Below, one piece after another: positions 57,875-64,000 of a DNA stretch of 64,000 nt; the first letter of the stretch is position 1; each line of letters begins with the position of its first letter. Both the position numbers and the translations under genes were made by a program. Source of the DNA: Nitrospirillum sp034653355. Lineage in GTDB: Bacteria; Pseudomonadota; Alphaproteobacteria; Azospirillales; Azospirillaceae. Where the stretch lies: contig NZ_JAYEER010000004.1 of assembly GCF_034653355.1 (NCBI RefSeq), positions 310,001 to 374,000 of the forward strand, given 5' to 3'. The notes below the pieces were generated by a model. That model was not told the origin of the DNA, did not search any database, and was given only the letters and a program-made list of their open reading frames with translations.

Positions 57875-59452
57875 TTACTCGGCCGCCGCGCGCGCCGCGT
57901 CGCGGACCAGCAGGGAATGGCCCGTCATCTCCTCCGGCTGGGGCAGGCCCATCAGCTCCAGCAGGGTTGGGGCCACGTCGGCCAGCTTGCCCCGCTCCAG
58001 CCGCACCACATCCGCCGGGGCGTTCACCAGGATGGCGGGCACAAGGTCCAGGGTATGGGCGGTGTGCGGGCCGCCCGTCTCCGGGTCCTTCATCAGCTCG
58101 CAATTGCCGTGGTCGGCGGTGATCAGCAGGGCGCCGCCCTGGCGCTTCACCGCGGCCTCCAGCCGGCCGATGCTGCGGTCCACCGCCTCCACCGCCTTCA
58201 CGGCTGCGGCCAGGATGCCGGAATGGCCGACCATGTCCGGATTGGCGTAATTGACCACCACCAGGTCGAAGGCGCCGCTGTCCACCGCCGCCACCAGCTT
58301 GTCCGTCAGCTCGTCGGCCGACATTTCCGGCTGCAGGTCGTATGTGGCCACCTTGGGCGAGGGGACCAGGATGCGCTCCTCCCCCTCATAGACCTTCTCC
58401 TCGCCGCCATTGAAGAAGAAGGTGACGTGCGGGTACTTCTCCGTCTCGGCGATGCGCAGCTGCTTCAGGCCCTTCTGCGACACGATCTCGCCCAGGGTGT
58501 GGCGGATTTCCTTGGGCGGGAAGATGGCCGGCAGGTATTTCGCCAGGGTGGAGGAGTATTCCACCATACCCAGCTGGGCGGCGAACTTGACGGGCGTGCC
58601 GCGATCGAAGCCGCTGAACTCCGGCTCCACCAGGGCGGACAGGATCTCTCGGGCGCGGTCGGCGCGGAAGTTGGCCATCAGCACGCCGTCGCCGTCCTTC
58701 ATGCCGGCGTAGTCGCCGATGATGGTGGGCAGGATGAACTCGTCATGCTTGCCGGCGTCATAGCTCTGCTTGACCGCCGCCTCGGCGCTGGCGGCCTTCT
58801 CCCCCTCCGCCGACACCAGGGCGCGGTAGGCCTTCTCCACCCGGTCCCAGCGCTTGTCGCGGTCCATGGCGTAGTAGCGGCCGTCCACCGTGGCGATTTT
58901 GGCGCCCGGTGCATCTTTGAGGCCGGCCTCGATGGCCGCCAATTGCTCCAGGGCGCTTTGCGGCGGCACGTCGCGGCCGTCGGTGAAGGCGTGCAGGGCC
59001 ACGGGGATGCCGGCCTTCGCCAGGGTCTGGGCCAGGGCGACCATATGGTCCTGGTGGCTGTGCACGCCGCCGGGGGAGGCCAGGCCCAGGATGTGGGCGG
59101 TGCCGCCGGACTTCTTCAGGGCGGCCTTGAAGGCGGTCAGCGCCCCGTTGGTCTCGAACTCGCCCTGGGCGATGGCGCGGTCGATCATGGGCAGGTCCTG
59201 GAACACCACGCGGCCGGCGCCCAGGTTCATGTGCCCCACCTCGGAATTGCCCATCTGGCCGGCGGGCAGGCCCACATCCTCCTCGCTGGCGGACAGCAGC
59301 CCGTGCGGGCTCTCCTGCCACAGGCGGTCGTAGTTGGGGGTGTTGCCCTGGGCGACGGCGTTGTCCGCCACCTCTTCCCGATAGCCCCAACCGTCCATGA
59401 TGCACAGCACCACGGGGCGGGGGGCTTTGCTGGTCTTGTCGGTGGCGGCCAT
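57875..59452 (-). CDS. gpmI: GpmI, cofactor-independent phosphoglycerate mutase
   Basis: A 525-residue manganese enzyme converting 3- to 2-phosphoglycerate in glycolysis and gluconeogenesis. The metal site and phosphoserine region MGNSEVGHMNLGAGRVVFQD, VLCIMDGWGYRE, and ADHGNCELM are the diagnostic motifs; catalytic Ser is in GNSEVGH. First gene of gpmI-envC-ctpA-yibQ. Start at 59452 gives the family N-terminus. Confidence 0.98.
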   Translation of the reverse strand: MAATDKTSKAPRPVVLCIMDGWGYREEVADNAVAQGNTPNYDRLWQESPHGLLSASEEDVGLPAGQMGNSEVGHMNLGAGRVVFQDLPMIDRAIAQGEFETNGALTAFKAALKKSGGTAHILGLASPGGVHSHQDHMVALAQTLAKAGIPVALHAFTDGRDVPPQSALEQLAAIEAGLKDAPGAKIATVDGRYYAMDRDKRWDRVEKAYRALVSAEGEKAASAEAAVKQSYDAGKHDEFILPTIIGDYAGMKDGDGVLMANFRADRAREILSALVEPEFSGFDRGTPVKFAAQLGMVEYSSTLAKYLPAIFPPKEIRHTLGEIVSQKGLKQLRIAETEKYPHVTFFFNGGEEKVYEGEERILVPSPKVATYDLQPEMSADELTDKLVAAVDSGAFDLVVVNYANPDMVGHSGILAAAVKAVEAVDRSIGRLEAAVKRQGGALLITADHGNCELMKDPETGGPHTAHTLDLVPAILVNAPADVVRLERGKLADVAPTLLELMGLPQPEEMTGHSLLVRDAARAAAE

Positions 59453-59559
59453 GGCTGTCTGTTCCCTGATCCTGGTGGGGTAGGAGGTGCGAACCTATTG
59501 GGAAAATCGGGATTTCCGCGCGCGATGGCAAGCGGCGCATCCGACTTTCCGACCTGATA

Positions 59560-59583
59560 AACCGTTATAGGCCGCCAACGGTT
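59560..59583. promoter_or_regulatory. Inverted repeat between gpmI and rocD
   Basis: AACCGTT (59560-59566) and AACGGTT (59577-59583), centre spacing 17 bases, lie in the 295-base divergent gap. Could be an operator for rocD or gpmI. The gap also holds other short AT-rich stretches, but no promoter I can place. Confidence 0.3.
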
Positions 59584-59747
59584 CGCCCGTCCCGCCTCTT
59601 TCCCATGCCCCAGGGACAGAAACGGTATGCCCGAACCGGACGGGGCCGCCCGGTTCTGTCGCCGCATCGTTGAAGTTCGACCGTTTCGGCTGCTTCGCCC
59701 ATGCCACCATCACGGGTAACGAGACCGGGATCAAGGTGGAGGACATC

Positions 59748-60986
59748 ATGGACCAGCGGCTGAACGGCGACATCGCCAATGCCTCATCCCCGGGGGCGAT
59801 CGCCCTGGAGGACCGGTGGTGTGCCCATACCTACAAGCCGCTGCCCGTGGTCATCACCCGCGCCCAAGGCGCCTGGGTCCATGACGACGCCGGCCGCCGC
59901 TACCTGGACATGATGAGCGCCTATTCCGCCGTCAACGTCGGCCACAGCCACCCCCGCATCCTGACGGCCCTGACCGAGCAGGCGTCCAAGGTGGCGGTGG
60001 TCTCCCGCGCCTTCCACACCGACAAGCTGGGACCCTTCCTGCAGCGGCTGTGCGCCCTGACCGGTCTGGACGGCGCCTGCCCCATGAACAGCGGGGCGGA
60101 GGCGGTGGAGACGGCGGTGAAGGCCGCCCGCCGCTGGGGCTATCGCCATCGCGGCATTCCCGCCAACCAGGCGGAGATCATCGTGGCCAGCGGCAATTTC
60201 CACGGCCGCACCACCACCATCATCAGCTTCTCCTCCGAAGAGGCCTATCGTGAGGGCTTCGGCCCCTACACACCCGGTTTCCGCGTCGTGCCCTTCGGCG
60301 ACCTGGACGCCCTGGCGGCGGCCATCGGGCCCAATACGGCGGCCGTGCTGCTGGAACCCATCCAGGGGGAGGCCGGCATCGTCCTGCCGCCGGCCGGCTA
60401 CCTCAAGGGCGTGCGCGAGGCCTGCGACTTCGCGGGCATCCTGATGATCCTGGACGAGATCCAGTCCGGCCTGGGCCGCACCGGCCGCTGGTTCGCCCAC
60501 CAGCATGAAGGCGTCAAGCCGGACGGCCTGTGCCTGGGCAAGGCGCTGGGTGGCGGCGTGCTGCCCGTCTCCGCCTTCGTCGCCCGCCGCGACGTCATCG
60601 ACGTGTTCGATCCCGGCAGCCACGGCTCCACCTTCGGCGGCAACCCGCTGGCCGCCGCCGTGGGTCTGGAGGCCCTGGCGGTGATCGAGGAGGAAGGCCT
60701 GGTCCAGCGCAGCGCGGAGCTGGGCGCCCATCTGATGGACCGTCTGCGCGCCCTGAACAGCCCGCTCATCCGCGACATTCGCGGCCTGGGCCTGTGGGTG
60801 GGGCTGGAGATCGACCCCGCCCGCGCCACCGCCCGCCAGGTGGTGGAGGACTGGATGCGCCGCGGCGTCCTGTCCAAGGAAACCCACGACACGGTGGTGC
60901 GCCTGGCGCCGCCGCTGATGATCGCGCCGGAGGATCTGGACTGGGCGGTGGATCGCCTGGCCGAGACCCTGTCGGCGTTCGCCTGA
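59748..60986 (+). CDS. rocD: Ornithine aminotransferase
   Basis: A 412-residue class-III PLP aminotransferase. Motifs: AHTYKPLPVVITRAQGAWV, HSHPRILTAL, GAEAVETAVKAARRWGY, SGNFHGRTTTIISFSSE, LDEIQSGLGRTGRWFAHQ and the PLP lysine in CLGKALGGGVLPVSA. Length and block spacing match RocD, which transfers the delta-amino group of ornithine to 2-oxoglutarate, giving glutamate semialdehyde. ATG 59748 is preceded by AAGGTGGAGG. Followed 37 bases later by a guanidino-hydrolase gene and an Lrp regulator. Confidence 0.95.
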   Translation: MDQRLNGDIANASSPGAIALEDRWCAHTYKPLPVVITRAQGAWVHDDAGRRYLDMMSAYSAVNVGHSHPRILTALTEQASKVAVVSRAFHTDKLGPFLQRLCALTGLDGACPMNSGAEAVETAVKAARRWGYRHRGIPANQAEIIVASGNFHGRTTTIISFSSEEAYREGFGPYTPGFRVVPFGDLDALAAAIGPNTAAVLLEPIQGEAGIVLPPAGYLKGVREACDFAGILMILDEIQSGLGRTGRWFAHQHEGVKPDGLCLGKALGGGVLPVSAFVARRDVIDVFDPGSHGSTFGGNPLAAAVGLEALAVIEEEGLVQRSAELGAHLMDRLRALNSPLIRDIRGLGLWVGLEIDPARATARQVVEDWMRRGVLSKETHDTVVRLAPPLMIAPEDLDWAVDRLAETLSAFA

Positions 60987-61022
60987 CATCAACCGACAAC
61001 AACATCCCGGGGAATCCCATCC

Positions 61023-61922
61023 ATGCCCGATACTCGCCTGGCCGCTGCCGCTTCCACCGTGGCCGACACCCTTCCCGGTGGACGCATCCTGATGTGCGCC
61101 CCTGAGCATTTCGAGGTGAGCTACGCCATTAATCCGTGGATGCGGCCCGATCGCTGGCAGCGGGAGGGCGCCCTGCTGGGCGCCCGCTCATCCAGCGGCT
61201 GGGAACGGCTGGTGGCGACCCTGCGCGGCCTGGGGGTTGAGCTGGAGTTCGCCGTACCTCATGCGGGGCTGCCGGACATGGTGTTCACCGCCAACGCCGC
61301 CGTGGTGCTGGACGGCAAGGCGCTGGTCGCCACCTTCCGCCATCCCCAGCGCCAGGGCGAGACGCCGGTGTTCCGCCGCACCTTCGACGCGCTGAAGGAC
61401 CGGGGCCTGCTGACCGAGGTGCACGACATGCCGGAGGGCGTGGTGCTGGAGGGGGCGGGCGACTGCGTGTGGGACCCCGTGCGACGGACCTTCTGGCTGG
61501 GCTATGGCCAGCGCTCCGACAAGGCGGCGGCCCCGGTGGTGCGCGACCTGTTCGGCATGGAGGTCGAGGCGCTGGAGCTGGTCGACCCGCGCTTCTATCA
61601 CATGGACACCTGCCTCTGCCCTCTGACGGGGGGTGAGGTGCTGTACTTCCCCGGCGCCTTCTCCGCCGAGGGCAACGCCCGCATCCTCGAGCGCTTCGGC
61701 GCCGAAAACCTGATCGTGGCGCCGGAGCCCGACGCCTGCACCCTGGCGGTCAACGCCGTGAATCTGGGCCGCGACATCGTGCTGGCCACCGCCAGCCCCG
61801 CCCTGCGCGGCATGCTGACGGAGCGCGGCTACCGCGTGCACGAAACCCCGGTCAGCGACTTCGGCCTGTCCGGCGGCTCGGCCTTCTGCCTGATCCTGAA
61901 ATTGGATCGCACCTCAAAGTAA
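61023..61922 (+). CDS. Amidinotransferase-fold arginine hydrolase (ArgZ/AgrE N-domain or DDAH type)
   Basis: A 299-residue protein of the guanidino-group-modifying superfamily. ILMCAPEHFEVSYAINPWM is the opening of the cyanobacterial arginine dihydrolase N-domain; DMVFTANAAVVLDGKALV, LEGAGDCVWD, FYHMDTCLCPL and the catalytic cysteine in SGGSAFCLIL are present. Next to rocD it most likely releases ornithine from arginine (with ammonia and CO2) or acts as an arginine deiminase-like or dimethylargininase step. The operon would then feed arginine to glutamate. Exact product is inference. Confidence 0.85.
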   Translation: MPDTRLAAAASTVADTLPGGRILMCAPEHFEVSYAINPWMRPDRWQREGALLGARSSSGWERLVATLRGLGVELEFAVPHAGLPDMVFTANAAVVLDGKALVATFRHPQRQGETPVFRRTFDALKDRGLLTEVHDMPEGVVLEGAGDCVWDPVRRTFWLGYGQRSDKAAAPVVRDLFGMEVEALELVDPRFYHMDTCLCPLTGGEVLYFPGAFSAEGNARILERFGAENLIVAPEPDACTLAVNAVNLGRDIVLATASPALRGMLTERGYRVHETPVSDFGLSGGSAFCLILKLDRTSK

Positions 61923-61985
61923 AACCTTCGGGCAAGTAAAGCCTTTGGGGGCGGAGGCGAGGGCGCTTAAGCTGGCGTCCTCGCT

Positions 61986-62495
61986 TTGGCCTTTTCGGAC
62001 CCCGCCTTGAAGCCGCGCAAGCTCGACGCCATCGACATCAAGATCCTGACGGAATTGCAGGCCGATGGCCGCGTCACCAACCAGGCCCTGTCGGAGCGGG
62101 TGGGCCTGTCCGCCCGCCCCTGCCTGGAACGGGTGCGCCGGCTGGAGCGCGAGGGCATCATCGTCCGCTACCAGGCCCAGGTGGACGTGCGCCGCATCCA
62201 GTCCTGCGTCTTCGTCCTGGCCCAGATCTCCCTGGAAAAACAGGGGCGTGCCCGCACCAGCGCCTTCGAGCGCCGCCTGCGCGAGGTGCCCGAGGTCATC
62301 GAGTGCTTCGAGGTCAGCGGTCCCTACGACTACATCGCCAAGCTGGTCTGCCGCGATCTGGAGACCTACCAGGAACTGACCGACAGCTGGATCGACGATG
62401 CCGAGATGGGTGTCGCCCGCGTCGTCAGCAACGTCGTCCTGCGCCCCATCCGGGATTTCGGGACGTATCCGGTGTTCGAGGAGGAGGGTAGCTAG
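61986..62495 (+). CDS. Lrp/AsnC family transcriptional regulator
   Basis: About 169 residues: N-terminal helix-turn-helix (LDAIDIKILTELQADGRVTN, LSARPCLERVRRLEREGII) and C-terminal RAM domain (SCVFVLAQISLEKQG, VIECFEVSGPYDYIAKLVC). It is the third gene after rocD and the arginine hydrolase, so it likely senses arginine, ornithine or a related amino acid and controls this set. Start is uncertain; TTG 61986 gives the usual length. The stop overlaps the convergent toxin gene by three or four bases. Confidence 0.93.
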   Translation: MAFSDPALKPRKLDAIDIKILTELQADGRVTNQALSERVGLSARPCLERVRRLEREGIIVRYQAQVDVRRIQSCVFVLAQISLEKQGRARTSAFERRLREVPEVIECFEVSGPYDYIAKLVCRDLETYQELTDSWIDDAEMGVARVVSNVVLRPIRDFGTYPVFEEEGS

Positions 62496-62800
62496 CTGGA
62501 ACCGAACCGAGGCCCGCGCCACCTTGCCGGATCTTGACTGGTATGAAAGAAGGCAAGGATTTGAATGGTATGATCGGTTGGCCGAAAGAGAAAGAAATAA
62601 GGGAAGCCGTGTACGCGGGCTCGGTGTACGTTGGAATACAGAACGGGAAAGTGCTGTGGATGAGAGGCGATTCTGGCCAATAGCTTCTCGTAAGCCGTTA
62701 TAAAACGTGCGCCGACATTGCCGGTGCAACTCTCATACCAATCTTGGGCATTTTCAATCTCCGTCAACGCGCCCGGACTGAAAGACAGTTGGCGGATCAA
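62492..62800 (-). CDS. RelE/ParE-family toxin
   Basis: A 102-residue toxin with ParE/RelE fold: QLSFSPGALTEIENAQDWYE (N-terminal helix), ARFITAYEKLLARI, and the C-terminal strands HGFPYFFLFRPTDHTI and FFHTSQDPARW. It probably cuts mRNA at the ribosome or poisons gyrase. I place the start at TTG 62800, overlapping the antitoxin stop (TTGA), as usual for such pairs; the frame extends to 62839. Second gene of a two-gene toxin-antitoxin operon. Confidence 0.88.
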   Translation of the reverse strand: MIRQLSFSPGALTEIENAQDWYESCTGNVGARFITAYEKLLARIASHPQHFPVLYSNVHRARVHGFPYFFLFRPTDHTIQILAFFHTSQDPARWRGPRFGSS

Positions 62801-63006
62801 CAGCGCCTCGCTCGCAGTTTGGCCTGGACTACTTCCCACGGGATCATTTCGACCGTTCCGGCATCGACTTCGGCGATCCGCCGTTCCAGCTCCACTCTTT
62901 GCGCGTCACTCAGGGGAATGTCCCGTTGGTCCAGGCTTTCCCATAACTCATCGATAAGCGTCAGCCGCTCCTCGGGTGTCAGGTGGTCAAAGGGCAGTAC
63001 GGTCAT
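62797..63006 (-). CDS. Addiction-module antitoxin (unstable-antitoxin family)
   Basis: A 69-residue acidic protein with LTPEERLTLIDELWESLDQ and SDAQRVELERRIAEVDAGT, the helical addiction-module family (PF09720) pattern. It binds and neutralises the downstream RelE/ParE toxin and probably represses the operon. The ATG is at 63006. It overlaps the toxin by four bases. The region upstream (63007-63213) holds divergent promoters to the AKR gene. Confidence 0.85.
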   Translation of the reverse strand: MTVLPFDHLTPEERLTLIDELWESLDQRDIPLSDAQRVELERRIAEVDAGTVEMIPWEVVQAKLRARRC

Positions 63007-63213
63007 CGCTTTCGTCCCGGCGGGGTATTCAACGTCTTAAAATATGGCGGCTGGGTGGTTCCCTGTCCAGACAGGGCGTAGGAACATCCTCTGGGCCATA
63101 TTCCAACAAAAACGCTTTCCCACAACCATCCTCATGCGCTCAACTGCCGACACCGGCGGTCCCAGGCAGGGGGCCGTTTATGGCGCGCCATATGGACCCA
63201 TGAGGAAAACACC

Positions 63214-64000
63214 ATGGAATATCGGCAACTTGGACGGTCGGGCCTGAAGGTTCCGATCCTCAGTTTCGGCACCGGCACCTTCGGTGGGGCGGGTGAGTTC
63301 TTCAACCGCTGGGGCAGCACCGACGTGGCCGAGGCCACGCGGCTGGTGGATTTATGCCTGGAGGCGGGCGTCAATTTCTTCGACACCGCCGACGTCTATT
63401 CGCGTGGTGCCTCGGAGGAGATCCTGGGCCAGGCCGTCAAGGGCCGGCGGGACAAGGTGCTGATTTCCACCAAGGCCACCTTCACCATGGGCGATGGCCC
63501 CAATGACGTCGGCTCGTCACGCTATCACCTGATCCGCGCGTGCGAGGCCAGCCTGAAGCGGCTGGGCACCGACCATATCGACCTTTATTTCATGCACGGC
63601 TTCGACGCCACCACCCCGGTGGATGAGACCCTGCGCGCCCTGGACGACCTGATCACCGCCGGCAAGATCGGCTACATCGGCGCCTCCAACTTCTCCGGCT
63701 GGCATTTGATGAAGGCGCTGGCGACGTCGGAGAGGTACGGCCTGGCCCGCTATGTGGCCTACCAAGGCTATTATTCCCTGGTGGGGCGTGAGTATGAGTG
63801 GGAACTGATGCCCCTGGGCCTGGACCAGGGCGTGGGCCTGATGGTGTGGAGCCCCCTGGGCTGGGGCCGCCTGACCGGCAAGATCCGGCGCGGCCAGCCG
63901 GCTCAGGCCGGCCGCATCGCCAGCGGTGGCGCCGCCGGCGGGCCCAAGGTGGACGATGAATACCTCTACACGGTGGTCGATGCCCTGGACGCCGTAGCGG
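63214..64000 (+). CDS. Aldo/keto reductase, 3' truncated by window end
   Basis: The reading frame is open to the last base. MEYRQLGRSGLKVPILSFGTG is typical of the Kvbeta-like AKR group. Catalytic tetrad residues are visible: Asp and Tyr in FFDTADVYSRG, Lys in LISTKATF, His in YFMHGFD. NADPH-binding continues in WSPLGWGRLTGK. It reduces aldehydes or ketones; substrate unknown. ATG 63214 follows GAGGAAAACACC. Confidence 0.94.
   Translation, partial: MEYRQLGRSGLKVPILSFGTGTFGGAGEFFNRWGSTDVAEATRLVDLCLEAGVNFFDTADVYSRGASEEILGQAVKGRRDKVLISTKATFTMGDGPNDVGSSRYHLIRACEASLKRLGTDHIDLYFMHGFDATTPVDETLRALDDLITAGKIGYIGASNFSGWHLMKALATSERYGLARYVAYQGYYSLVGREYEWELMPLGLDQGVGLMVWSPLGWGRLTGKIRRGQPAQAGRIASGGAAGGPKVDDEYLYTVVDALDAVA

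Overview
The window is 64 kb of very GC-rich chromosomal DNA from an alphaproteobacterium. The 16S gene, the gpmI-envC-ctpA-yibQ cluster, the dciA-dsbA-smc block opposite mutY, the PhaR regulator and an Irr-type iron box all fit Rhodospirillales. The 16S text and gene content are closest to what I know of Azospirillaceae (Azospirillum, Niveispirillum, Nitrospirillum); genus is not decided. I see no prophage, insertion sequence, CRISPR array or tRNA gene.

Layout. 1-8.4 kb: 3' end of uvrB, a DUF2239 gene, a MarR-GNAT fusion, a three-gene operon (cupredoxin-like protein, HAMP-GGDEF-EAL protein, outer-membrane barrel) and dps behind an Irr-like box. 8.6-13.8 kb: DUF962/Mpo1 membrane protein, an EF-G-like GTPase, msrP without msrQ, and a pair of related membrane/coiled-coil proteins of unknown function. 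13.9-19.5 kb: a ribosomal RNA operon in the order 16S-5S-23S, with the 5S gene where tRNA-Ile and tRNA-Ala normally lie and none after the 23S. 19.6-22.7 kb: a VOC protein, a TPR-glycosyltransferase and small proteins. 22.7-27.8 kb: the stress operon prkA-yeaH-spoVR. 28.6-32.4 kb: truncated haemoglobin with a DUF3034 barrel, a GST, a CBS protein and a lipoprotein. 32.6-38.3 kb: dciA, two DsbA-like proteins and smc, divergent from mutY. 39.6-49.2 kb: mixed single genes including a GH17-GT2 glucan synthase and an internally deleted GH27 gene. 49.3-51.6 kb: a PHA locus (PhaC-like and PhaE-like, divergent from phaR). 51.9-59.5 kb: an oxidoreductase, a DJ-1 protein, then the envelope cluster gpmI-envC-ctpA-yibQ. 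59.7-62.5 kb: an arginine/ornithine catabolic set with its own Lrp regulator. 62.5-64 kb: a toxin-antitoxin pair and a truncated aldo/keto reductase.

Two patterns cut across genes. First, at least six genes carry single-base frameshifts, five of them in short homopolymers that look one base short. This is more likely residual sequencing error than decay, so those genes may be intact in the organism. Second, three copies of a roughly 100-base repeat lie only between convergent gene pairs.

Most notable are the 16S-5S-23S gene order, the overlapping PhaE-like/PhaC-like reading frames, the convergent-gap repeat family, the unknown paralogous membrane pair, and a folded element upstream of prkA.
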